Source of the DNA: Terrihabitans soli
Lineage (GTDB): Bacteria > Pseudomonadota > Alphaproteobacteria > Rhizobiales > Methylopilaceae
Length of the DNA stretch: 64,000 nt
Reading direction: 5' to 3'
Assembly (NCBI RefSeq): GCF_014191545.1
Contig: NZ_AP023361.1
Location: 1,640,501-1,704,500, forward strand
Shown: positions 35,044 to 43,209 of the stretch, one piece after another
Numbering within the stretch: the stretch's first letter is position 1
How the letters are laid out: each line of letters starts with the position of its first letter
Notes under the pieces: generated by a model
What the model was told of the DNA's origin: nothing
What the model saw: only the letters and a program-made list of their open reading frames with translations
The model's database searches: none
Translations under genes and position numbers: made by a program

Positions 35044-36228
35044 ATGAGCCTGACTTCGGTTGCAACTCTCTTCGCCGCAGCGGGCGTTCTGCTCCTCGGA
35101 ACTGTGGTCAACCGTTCGGTTCCGTTTCTGTCGCGTTACGCGATCCCCGATCCGATTACCGGCGGTCTGATTTTCGCGCTTGCCGCCTGGGGCGCGCAGG
35201 CTTTCGCCGGATTTGAGCTTCGCTTCGACCCCGTGGTGTCCGGCCCGCTGCTTCTTGCCTTCTTCGCGTCAGTGGGGCTGTCAGCGGACTTTCGCGATCT
35301 CGGCCGCGGCGGCCTGACTTTGATCCGCTATCTCCTCGTGCTCGCGCCCTTCGTTGCGCTGCAGAACGTCATCGGCATTTTCACGGCGCGGGCGATCGAT
35401 CTGCCGCCGACCATGGGTCTGATCGTCGGCTCGATCACGCTCGTCGGCGGTCACGGCACGGGCGCGGCCTATGCCAGCCTGTTCGACACCAATTACAATC
35501 TGACGACTGCGTTGCCGATCGCGATGGCCGCGGCAACCTTCGGCCTCATTCTCGGCGGCGTTACCGGCGGTCCGGTCGGCAATACGATCATCACGCGGTT
35601 CAATCTGTCGGGTCAAAAGCCGCGCGGGAGAGGCAGGGAGAAGACGGAAGTTGAAATTATCACCGTCACGCATCTCATCTCGGCACTCGCGGCGATCACG
35701 ATCTGCATGCTGATCGGCGATCAGCTTGCATCGCTTATGGCCGATGCCGTCGTAAAACTCCCGGCATTCGTATGGGCGCTGCTGACCGGGGTGATCCTTC
35801 GCAATGTATTCCAGATCGCCGGTATCTGGCGCATGAGCTCGCGTCCGACCGACCTTCTCGGCGGCATGGGGCTCGGCCTGTTTCTGGCGCTTGCAATGAT
35901 GCAGTTGCGTCTCTGGGAGTTTGCCGATCTCGTCGGTCCGCTGGCGGTGATACTTATCGCACAGACGATCGCCTGTGCGGCCTATGCAATATTCGTCGCT
36001 TTTCCCGGCATGGGACGCGATTACGATGCGGCACTGATGGCGGCCGGCGTCATCGGCTTTTGCATGGGCTCGACCGCAACCGCTGTTGCCATCACGCAGG
36101 CTCTCGAGGCACGTCACGGACCAAGCCGCCAGGCGCGGCTCATCGTGCCGCTGACCGGCGCCTTCTTCATCGATCTCGTCAATGCCGCAATCCTTGCCGG
36201 CTTCCTGTCGATGCGGTGGTTTTCATGA
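35044..36228 (+). CDS. gltS: Sodium/glutamate symporter (GltS family)
   Basis: 394 residues with about 11 helices. Two inverted repeats are visible, with the family re-entrant motifs GGHGTGAAYAS and a matching GFCMGSTATAV later. IPDPITGGLIFAL near the N-terminus matches GltS. It carries out Na+-coupled uptake of glutamate. The ribosome binding site is weak (GGGATCG). The terminator just upstream implies separate or attenuated expression, while its end overlaps the TAXI-lipoprotein start by four bases. Confidence 0.88.
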   Translation: MSLTSVATLFAAAGVLLLGTVVNRSVPFLSRYAIPDPITGGLIFALAAWGAQAFAGFELRFDPVVSGPLLLAFFASVGLSADFRDLGRGGLTLIRYLLVLAPFVALQNVIGIFTARAIDLPPTMGLIVGSITLVGGHGTGAAYASLFDTNYNLTTALPIAMAAATFGLILGGVTGGPVGNTIITRFNLSGQKPRGRGREKTEVEIITVTHLISALAAITICMLIGDQLASLMADAVVKLPAFVWALLTGVILRNVFQIAGIWRMSSRPTDLLGGMGLGLFLALAMMQLRLWEFADLVGPLAVILIAQTIACAAYAIFVAFPGMGRDYDAALMAAGVIGFCMGSTATAVAITQALEARHGPSRQARLIVPLTGAFFIDLVNAAILAGFLSMRWFS

Positions 36229-37670
36229 AGCGCTTCCTACTCCTTCTTCCGGCGCTTTTCCTGGTTGCATGCGGCCGCAATCCCGATGCAGCACAGGTCC
36301 AGAAAGATATCGAGGAGCGGCTCAACGGCGCATTTCCGGATCGTATGCTGACCGTCGATAGCTTCGACCGTCAGGGCCGCATGGAGACGGGCGATGGTGT
36401 AACCGTCTTTTTCAAAACCCAGCTGAAGGTCGAACAGCCGCTCGATCTCGGAAAATGGGGCGGGCCGAATGCGCAGCTTCTCGCCGGTATCATGGGAGCG
36501 GGAACAAAAGGCATTGCCGGGCTGACGCAGGGCGGCAATCAGACCGGCGACCGTCTGACCGTGTTCGGCACGCTGCCTTACAAGAACAGCGGCGGCGCCT
36601 GGATTCCGGCGGCCGTACCTGGCCCGTCGGAGAAGCGCGTCGAAGGACCGCCAGGCCAGCTCACCGGCGCCGAGAGGCTTCTTGCCACGCTCGGCGACAC
36701 GCTGCGCGCCGCACCATCCAATACCTCGCCGACCGGCTCGCGCATCGTCGAGGAAGAACTCGAAGGCGCCGTTCGTAACGTCAATGCTCGTCTCGCGCGG
36801 CTTGCCGCGGGCTATCCCGTTGCGGCCGGCCCGCCCGGCGGCAATTACGAGCGTCTGGCGAAATCTCTCGCCGCCGATGCTCAGCTGCAGGGCGTCAGGC
36901 TCGTGGTCATGCCGACAGCGGGCAGTGTCGAGAATGTTGCTCTGCTGCGTCAGCGCACGGCCGAGCTCGCCTTCATACAGGCTGATGTCGCAGCCCTGGC
37001 CACGGCCGGAAAGGGTGCCTTCGCCACGGCCGGCCCGTATGAAGGGCTGCGTGCACTCCTGGCGCTCTTTCCCGAGCAATTGCATATCATCGTGCGCGGC
37101 AATGATCGGGCCCAAAAACTGTCTGATCTGTCGGGACGCAAGGTTTCACTTGGTCTCGCAAACTCCGGCACGCGCGTAACCGCAACGACCGTGTTGTCAG
37201 CCGCGAAAGTGTCCGTCACCGAACCGCCCGGCACCGATACGCTCGATCCGCGCGCGGCGCTGACGGCGCTGAAAACCGGAGAGCTCGACGCGGTGTTCCT
37301 TGTCGGCGCCGCCCCCTTTCTTCCTGTCGTTGAAGCCTTCGGCACGGCGCCTTTGCGCCTTCTGCCGATCGAACCCGCGCTCGGCGAACGGCTGAAGCCG
37401 GAGGGCATCATCTCAATGCAAGTTCCGGCCCTTGCTTATCCTGGCCAGAAGGAAACCGTGTCGACGGTTGCCGTCGCAGCATTGCTCGCGATCGATTCAA
37501 GCCTGACCGAAGCCGAAGCGCGCCGCATCGGCGAGACGGCTCTCAATCGTGTCGGCGCGCGCGAGCGCGATGCACTGTCTCTTATGGTCACGCCGGCAAC
37601 CGCCGGGCTCGGAATACCCGTGCCGCTGCATCCGGCGGCCGCTGCTCTTCCGGGCATAAGCCCACGCTGA
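36225..37670 (+). CDS. TAXI-type solute-binding lipoprotein with extra N-terminal domain
   Basis: 481 residues. A lipobox (LVAC, Cys16) is followed by an unrecognised domain (about 20-165) with strands such as GVTVFFKTQLKV and RLTVFGTLPYK. From about residue 198 a TAXI (TRAP-associated extracytoplasmic immunogenic) binding protein domain follows: GSVENVALLRQRTAELAFIQ, then the GLRALLALFPEQLHIIV strand, and KLSDLSGRKVSLGL. No TRAP permease (DctQ/DctM) is in the window. Its ATG overlaps the gltS stop, suggesting it is produced with GltS, possibly as an unconventional binding partner. That is inference. Confidence 0.78.
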   Translation: MKRFLLLLPALFLVACGRNPDAAQVQKDIEERLNGAFPDRMLTVDSFDRQGRMETGDGVTVFFKTQLKVEQPLDLGKWGGPNAQLLAGIMGAGTKGIAGLTQGGNQTGDRLTVFGTLPYKNSGGAWIPAAVPGPSEKRVEGPPGQLTGAERLLATLGDTLRAAPSNTSPTGSRIVEEELEGAVRNVNARLARLAAGYPVAAGPPGGNYERLAKSLAADAQLQGVRLVVMPTAGSVENVALLRQRTAELAFIQADVAALATAGKGAFATAGPYEGLRALLALFPEQLHIIVRGNDRAQKLSDLSGRKVSLGLANSGTRVTATTVLSAAKVSVTEPPGTDTLDPRAALTALKTGELDAVFLVGAAPFLPVVEAFGTAPLRLLPIEPALGERLKPEGIISMQVPALAYPGQKETVSTVAVAALLAIDSSLTEAEARRIGETALNRVGARERDALSLMVTPATAGLGIPVPLHPAAAALPGISPR

Positions 37671-37699
37671 ATTTAAAGGTCAAAAATGGGGACTGGGAT

Positions 37700-38122
37700 A
37701 TGCCGAAACTGAAAACGCTCATCGCGGCGATGCTCTTCTGCGCCGTCGCTGCGCCGGTCATGGCGCAGACCATCAGCTATGGCGAGGCCATCGATAAATT
37801 GGTCGCGGCCTGCGGCGCCGATGTCGACAAATACTGCAAGGATGTCCGGCTCGGCGGCAACCGCATCCAGGACTGCCTGTCCGCCAATGCCGGTGTATCC
37901 GGCATCTGCAAGGTGACTCTCAACGAGGTAAACGAGCTTCTGCAAAAGCGGGCGGCCGCGCAAGCCGCGGTGCCGCAGCTCTGCAAATCCGAAGCGAAGC
38001 GTCTGTGCGAGAATTTTCGCGAGGGGCGGGGGCGTATCCTGCGCTGCCTGACGCGCGAAGAAAACGCACGCAACGTCTCAAAGGAATGCAACACGGCCAT
38101 CACCAATGCCGGCTGGCGCTGA
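37700..38122 (+). CDS. Exported protein with two Cys-rich repeats
   Basis: 140 residues. The signal peptide ends near VMAQ (residue 23). The mature part contains two four-cysteine units with matching spacing (C-x7-C-x12-C-x10-C and C-x7-C-x12-C-x13-C), consistent with the Cys-rich repeat (GLG1-like) family. The mature protein opens with the motif ISYGEAIDKL. The next gene's mature product opens with a similar VSYGEILQSL. The gene is 29 bases after the lipoprotein gene and probably in its operon. A structural or periplasmic disulfide-rich binding role is likely, not known. Confidence 0.7.
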   Translation: MPKLKTLIAAMLFCAVAAPVMAQTISYGEAIDKLVAACGADVDKYCKDVRLGGNRIQDCLSANAGVSGICKVTLNEVNELLQKRAAAQAAVPQLCKSEAKRLCENFREGRGRILRCLTREENARNVSKECNTAITNAGWR

Positions 38123-38151
38123 AGCGCTTTTCTATTCGGGGGATAAGAACG

Positions 38152-38742
38152 ATGAAAAATTCCACGCTTCTTCTGGCGCTGAGCGGCTTTCTCCTGCCGT
38201 CGGCGGTCTCGGCACAATCGGCCGTCTCTTATGGCGAGATCCTGCAAAGCCTCGGGGGCAGTGTCCCTGCCGTGCACGCGGCGGGCGTCGATGTCGAACT
38301 TCTGCGTCAGGACATCACCAAACGCATAATCGCCGAGGGCAAAGGTACCGAGAACGCCGCAAGCCCGCCGCCCGTGCTGCAGGAACTGGCGCGCCTTCCC
38401 AATCTCACCCTCGTCATCGAATTCGATTTCGACAGCGACCGCATCCGCCCGCAATCCTACCCCACGATCGCCCGCATTGCGGATGCGCTCCACCATCCGG
38501 TTCTGCTCGGCTACCGTTTCATGGTCGCCGGCCATACTGACGGGAAGGGAACACGCGAATACAATCTCGATCTCAGCCAGCGCCGCGCCAACGCCGTGGT
38601 CGAGGCTCTGGTCACCACATTCCGGATCGAGCCGGACCGGCTCGGAGCGCTCGGCCTCGGCGAGGAGCAGCTCCGGGTGCCGGGCGATCCGGAGGGCGCG
38701 GTCAACAGGAGGGTCCAAATCCTCAATCTCGGGCCGCTCTAA
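38152..38742 (+). CDS. OmpA-like C-terminal domain protein
   Basis: 196 residues. The signal peptide (about 1-22, VSAQ) is followed by a short unit with VSYGEILQSL and then an OmpA_C domain (about 85-195). The domain shows VIEFDFDSDRIRP, GYRFMVAGHTDGKGTREYN and LSQRRANAVVEAL. It probably binds peptidoglycan. I start at ATG 38152, 29 bases after the Cys-rich gene, rather than at the long shadow frame upstream. Together with that gene it forms a small exported pair sharing the (I/V)SYGE motif. Confidence 0.85.
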   Translation: MKNSTLLLALSGFLLPSAVSAQSAVSYGEILQSLGGSVPAVHAAGVDVELLRQDITKRIIAEGKGTENAASPPPVLQELARLPNLTLVIEFDFDSDRIRPQSYPTIARIADALHHPVLLGYRFMVAGHTDGKGTREYNLDLSQRRANAVVEALVTTFRIEPDRLGALGLGEEQLRVPGDPEGAVNRRVQILNLGPL

Positions 38743-38864
38743 GCCCCGGTGGGGAGCCCGAAATTCGCCCTCAGTGCACGCCGCTCGCGCGTAAAAGTTT
38801 ATCCCGTTTCAAGGTTTGTCTGAGACACTCGCGCCATTAAATCCAGGGACTTGGGCGCATCCCT

Positions 38865-41168
38865 TTGTCGGCGTTAGATTTTCCCAGTTTCGGACCGCGC
38901 AAGGCCTTGCTTCCCCTTCGGCAGCAGGTACGCATAGCCACGGTCCTTGTCTGCCTTGGCCTCATTGTCACGGCCTGGATCCTCCTGTCCCAGGCACGCA
39001 CCGCAGCCCTCAATGCCGCCGAGGTGACCACCCGCAATCTCGTTGGCATGCTGACTCAGCATACGGAGCGGACTTTCGACTCCGTCGACATGCTGCTGCG
39101 GATCGTTGCCCGCGAACTCGGCCCCCGCCCGGAAGACCCGATCCGCAAATCGGAGCTGGCGGCAAAAGTCGCCCAGCTCGCGCAGGATCTGCCGCACATC
39201 ATGTCGGTAAGACTCCTGGACCCGGACAACGCAACGCCGCTGTTTGAGTTCTTCCGCACGAGCCCGACCGGCCGCTCCGCCGATCCGGAAGCTTTGGCCA
39301 TTCACGCCTCGAACCACTATCTCGGCCTGCAGATCGGCCATCCCTATTACGATGAGACGGGCAGGGCCTGGGTTGTCGGCGTCAGCCGTCGAGTCAGCGG
39401 TCAGGAAGGCGTTCCCGGCCTTGTCGTCCAGGCGCTTCTCAATCTCGAATATCTGCAAAGCTTCTACGGCTCGATCGATATGGGCCACGACGCCTCGATC
39501 AGCGTCATCCGCGAAGACGGCATCATGATCGCGCGCCGGCCGTTCAATCCGGCCGATATCGGCCGGGATGTGTCGAAAGCACTGTGGCCCAGCATCGGCG
39601 ACCGCAATCGCGGCAATTATCACATCACCGCGCTGACGGACGGCATCACGCGCATTTACGGATTCCAGCGGCTCGACCGCACGCCGCTTGTCATTACGGC
39701 AGGTCTTTCTGAAGCAAGCATACTTGCCGAATGGCGCCAGGAAGCAACGCGCGCCATGGGCATTGCCGGCATGGCCGCGCTCGTCCTCATGATACTCGGC
39801 GAAGCGCTTGCCCGCCTGGTCGGCCACCGCGAAAAGGCCGAGCGCGACCTTATCCATGCCGCCAATCACGATAGCCTGACCGGCCTCAGCAATCGCGCGG
39901 CGTTTCAGGAACGTCTCGACGCCGCCGTCGCCAACAGCGATCTTCCTTTGTGCGTTCTTCTGCTCGACCTCGACGAGTTCAAGGCCATCAACGACACGCT
40001 CGGCCACGATGCGGGCGACTCGCTTTTGTGCGCTGCCGCGGTGCGCCTGACACGCATCGTGCCGAACCGCGGCTTTGTCGCGCGCCTTGGCGGCGACGAA
40101 TTTGCGATCGTGGTGCCCGATGCGCTCGAAGTCGGACGCATCACGGCACGCAGCATTTTGGCTTCGCTCCGTCAGCCTTTCCCCTATCAGGGCCAGACCG
40201 TCATGACGGCCGCGAGCATCGGCATCGCCGTGTTTCCGGAGCATGGCCGCAATGCAAGCGATCTTTTGAAGAACGCCGACATCGCGATGTATGCCGCCAA
40301 AGAGGGTGGCCGCGGACGCTATGCCGTTTTTGAACCGGCCATGCGCACCGAGATTCTGCAGCGCATCGAACTGCACGAGGATGTCAAAGCCGGCATCGAA
40401 GAGGATCTTTTCGTCCCGTTCTATCAGCCGCAGATTTCGCTGCGCAGCGGGGAGATTTCTGGCTTTGAGGCACTGGCGCGCTGGCGTCATCCCGTGAAGG
40501 GGCTTCTCGGACCGGCGGCGTTCGGCTCGGCCTTCGAAAACCATGATCTTGCGATCGCGATGGGCCGCAAACTGTTCCGCCACATCATGAGCGATGTGAA
40601 GGATTGGGTCGCCTCGGGACTTGCATTCACGCGCGTCGCCATCAATGCGGCCGCCGCCGAGCTCGACCATCCGGACTATGCGTCCTGGGTGCTGAACGAG
40701 CTCATGACCTCGCAGATACCGCCGCACTATATCGAGATCGAAGTGACCGAAGGCGTGCTGTTCGGCAAAACCTTCGATCGAGTGCAGGAAAACCTTTTGC
40801 GCCTGCACGGGGCGGGCGTTCGTATTTCGCTCGACGATTTCGGCACCGGCTATGCCTCACTGACCCACCTCAAACGTTTCCCAATCAGCGCGCTTAAGAT
40901 CGACCGCAGTTTCGTGCACAGCCTCGACAGCAACGGCATCGATGGCAGCATCGTCACCGCGGTTGCCGATCTCGCGCGGGCGCTGAAGGTCGAGGTCATC
41001 GCCGAAGGCGTCGAGCAGGAATATCAGGCGGAGTTTTTGAAGAAAGCCGGCTGCACGCACGCGCAGGGCTATTTCTTCGCAAAGCCGATGGCCTCGTCGC
41101 GCGTGCCGCATTTCATCGAAAGCCATGCCGGCACCTCCGGCGATTTCCGCATAGCGGGGCGCGCATGA
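38865..41168 (+). CDS. dCache-GGDEF-EAL membrane protein
   Basis: 767 residues. An N-terminal helix (about 20-38) is followed by a periplasmic dCache-like domain (about 40-305) and a second helix near 310-330. A GGDEF domain with intact LGGDEFAIVV and an EAL domain with FEALARWRHP, DDFGTGYASL and LKIDRSFV follow. Both active sites look complete, so it could both make and break cyclic di-GMP. No clear RxxD inhibition site precedes GGDEF. The start is uncertain: TTG 38865 gives the only full-length reading. The end overlaps the Bug-type binding protein gene by four bases. Confidence 0.88.
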   Translation: MSALDFPSFGPRKALLPLRQQVRIATVLVCLGLIVTAWILLSQARTAALNAAEVTTRNLVGMLTQHTERTFDSVDMLLRIVARELGPRPEDPIRKSELAAKVAQLAQDLPHIMSVRLLDPDNATPLFEFFRTSPTGRSADPEALAIHASNHYLGLQIGHPYYDETGRAWVVGVSRRVSGQEGVPGLVVQALLNLEYLQSFYGSIDMGHDASISVIREDGIMIARRPFNPADIGRDVSKALWPSIGDRNRGNYHITALTDGITRIYGFQRLDRTPLVITAGLSEASILAEWRQEATRAMGIAGMAALVLMILGEALARLVGHREKAERDLIHAANHDSLTGLSNRAAFQERLDAAVANSDLPLCVLLLDLDEFKAINDTLGHDAGDSLLCAAAVRLTRIVPNRGFVARLGGDEFAIVVPDALEVGRITARSILASLRQPFPYQGQTVMTAASIGIAVFPEHGRNASDLLKNADIAMYAAKEGGRGRYAVFEPAMRTEILQRIELHEDVKAGIEEDLFVPFYQPQISLRSGEISGFEALARWRHPVKGLLGPAAFGSAFENHDLAIAMGRKLFRHIMSDVKDWVASGLAFTRVAINAAAAELDHPDYASWVLNELMTSQIPPHYIEIEVTEGVLFGKTFDRVQENLLRLHGAGVRISLDDFGTGYASLTHLKRFPISALKIDRSFVHSLDSNGIDGSIVTAVADLARALKVEVIAEGVEQEYQAEFLKKAGCTHAQGYFFAKPMASSRVPHFIESHAGTSGDFRIAGRA

Positions 41169-42136
41169 TCCGCACAGCACTCCGCGTCTTTGGCGCAACA
41201 ACCCTTCTTCTGCTTGCCGGCCACGGTCCGGCCGCGGCCTGGCAGCCTGACCGCGCCATCCGCGTCATCGTACCGTTCGCCGCCGGCGGACCGAGCGACA
41301 CGATCGCCCGCATAGTTGCGACGGAAATGTCCGCGGTGCTGCATCAGCCGGTCTATATCGACAATATTCCGGGGGCAGGCGGCGCCACGGGCGTCAAGCG
41401 CTTCCTCGAAGAGGCCTATGACAGCCACACGCTGCTGGTCGGGCATATGGGTACGCACGGGGCGGCGCCTGCGCTGAAATCGGATATCGGCTACGACCCG
41501 GTCAAAGACTTTGCGGCAATCGGTCTTGCGGCCTCGACGCCCATGGTCATTACGGTTGCGCCCAAGCTCGGCGTGAAGGATCTGGCCGGTCTCTCGGTCC
41601 TAATGCGCACGCGCGGCTCGGAAATGCACATCGCCCATGCGGGCCAGGGTTCGGTGTCGCATGCCGCGGCCATGCTGTTGCAATCCTCGTTCGGAACGAC
41701 TGCGGCTTTGTCGTCCTATCAGGGCACAGGACCCGCGCTGAACGATCTTCTCGCCGACAAGGTCGACATCCTGATCGATCAGATCGTCAATATCGCGCCG
41801 GCGATCGCGGCCAAGCGCGTGCAGGCTTTAGCGGTGGTCGGCTCGCGCCGTTCGGAAATCCTGCCCAGCGTCGCGGCCACGGGCGAACTCGGCTTCAATG
41901 TGGAAATGAATGCCTGGAACGCCTTCTTCGCAAAAAAAGATACGCCGCCGGATGAAATCGCAACGATCAACGCCGCCCTGCGCTATGCCCTCAACGATCC
42001 GCGCAGCCGTGCGCGGTTGCTCGATCTCGGCGCCGACATACCGGACGATGACGCAGGCACGCCCGGCGCCCTGGCCAAGCTCGTGAAAGAGGAGGTCGAA
42101 CGCTGGGCCGAGCCCCATCTCGAAATTCGGCGATAG
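41165..42136 (+). CDS. Bug/TctC-type solute-binding protein
   Basis: 323 residues with a signal peptide (cleavage near AAAW, residue 25). It is a TctC/Bug receptor: RAIRVIVPFAAGGPSDTIAR, then QPVYIDNIPGAGGATG, YDPVKDFAAIGLAAS and YQGTGPALNDLLADKVDIL. Such receptors bind organic acids, and most are orphans or work with TctAB permeases. No tctAB genes are here. Its ATG sits inside the stop of the GGDEF-EAL gene, so it is produced with that sensor. It may present a ligand to it, which is inference. Confidence 0.85.
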   Translation: MIRTALRVFGATTLLLLAGHGPAAAWQPDRAIRVIVPFAAGGPSDTIARIVATEMSAVLHQPVYIDNIPGAGGATGVKRFLEEAYDSHTLLVGHMGTHGAAPALKSDIGYDPVKDFAAIGLAASTPMVITVAPKLGVKDLAGLSVLMRTRGSEMHIAHAGQGSVSHAAAMLLQSSFGTTAALSSYQGTGPALNDLLADKVDILIDQIVNIAPAIAAKRVQALAVVGSRRSEILPSVAATGELGFNVEMNAWNAFFAKKDTPPDEIATINAALRYALNDPRSRARLLDLGADIPDDDAGTPGALAKLVKEEVERWAEPHLEIRR

Positions 42137-42262
42137 ACCTCGATCAAAGGAATAATATCCACCCTACGCCGAATCCCTCCGCCGCGTGGTATACAGGCGC
42201 CCCAGTTTTGACACTTTGGGCAGGCTTCCGTGTTAACGGACGGCGTCCAGGGACGGGGTTTG

Positions 42263-43162
42263 ATGCACCGCGCATTTTCGGCGGCAGCTGACGGGGAGGG
42301 GAAACCCTTCGATTTCCGGGCTTTTTCCCGCGTCGCCACCCTTGGCGCGGCAGCACTGCTGCTCGCCGCCTGTTCCGGCAAATCCATGATCGATCCGCGG
42401 CTCGGCGTCGCCGCCAGCCCGAAAATTGTGGAAGAAGGCGCGCCCGTGCCGAAGGGCGGAGGCCAGGAAAAGGCCGGCGAAGCCTATAAAGTCGCCGGCA
42501 AGACCTACCATCCCGACGGCAATCCCGAAGGCTATTCGGAAGAGGGGCTCGCCTCCTGGTACGGTTCGGCCTTCCACGGCCGCATGACCGCCAATGGCGA
42601 AATCTTCGATATGGGCTCGATCTCGGCCGCCCATCCGACCCTACCGCTGCCCTCTTATGCGCGGGTCACCAACGTCAATAACGGCAAGAGCATCATCGTC
42701 CGCGTCAACGATCGCGGGCCCTATCACGGCAATCGGGCGCTCGATGTTTCGCAGCGCGTCGCCGAAGTGCTCGATTTCAAGCAGCGCGGCATGGCGCGCG
42801 TGAAGATCGATTATGTCGGCCCGGCTTCGCTGAAGGGCAGTGACGATGAGAAGCTGATGGCGACCTTCCGTGAAAACGGCATGGAGCCGACAACGGCCAT
42901 CGCCGGCCTTGCGCCGTCTGCGCCGAGTCCGGCTCTTGCGACGACCGGCCAGACCCCGCCGAACCTTCCGGCGCCCCCGCCGCAACAGACCGCCTACAAC
43001 ACGCCCGTGACGACGCCGTCCAACGTCTCAAAGCGTATCGATGCGGGCTTTGGCGGCATGACCAGCCCGCAGCCGCTGCGCCAGCAGAGCAGCGGCACCC
43101 TGGTCGAACCGGTCCTCAGCGGTTTTGCCTTCAATCCTTCGGCTCTTAGCGGCCTTCGCTGA
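42263..43162 (+). CDS. rlpA: RlpA-family lytic transglycosylase-like lipoprotein
   Basis: About 299 residues. A lipobox (LLAAC) is followed by a linker and the double-psi beta-barrel RlpA domain: GLASWYGSAFHGRMTANGE, SYARVTNVNNGKSIIVRVNDRGPY, and RALDVSQRVAEVL. In Pseudomonas RlpA degrades septal glycan lacking stem peptides. The C-terminal third is Pro/Thr/Ala-rich and I see no SPOR domain, unlike E. coli RlpA. The start is taken as ATG 42263 (AGGGACGGGG upstream); GTG 42230 is possible. It precedes the dacC-like gene, as in related genomes. Confidence 0.88.
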   Translation: MHRAFSAAADGEGKPFDFRAFSRVATLGAAALLLAACSGKSMIDPRLGVAASPKIVEEGAPVPKGGGQEKAGEAYKVAGKTYHPDGNPEGYSEEGLASWYGSAFHGRMTANGEIFDMGSISAAHPTLPLPSYARVTNVNNGKSIIVRVNDRGPYHGNRALDVSQRVAEVLDFKQRGMARVKIDYVGPASLKGSDDEKLMATFRENGMEPTTAIAGLAPSAPSPALATTGQTPPNLPAPPPQQTAYNTPVTTPSNVSKRIDAGFGGMTSPQPLRQQSSGTLVEPVLSGFAFNPSALSGLR

Positions 43163-43209
43163 ATTCCCCCATTGGACGCGTGCGCGGCCCGCGCTAAACC
43201 AGCGCTGGG

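Noticed and set aside
42134-42147. TAGACCTCGATCAA before rlpA as an FNR box
   Set aside because: One mismatch in a key half-site position and it overlaps a stop codon, with no -10 at the expected spacing.
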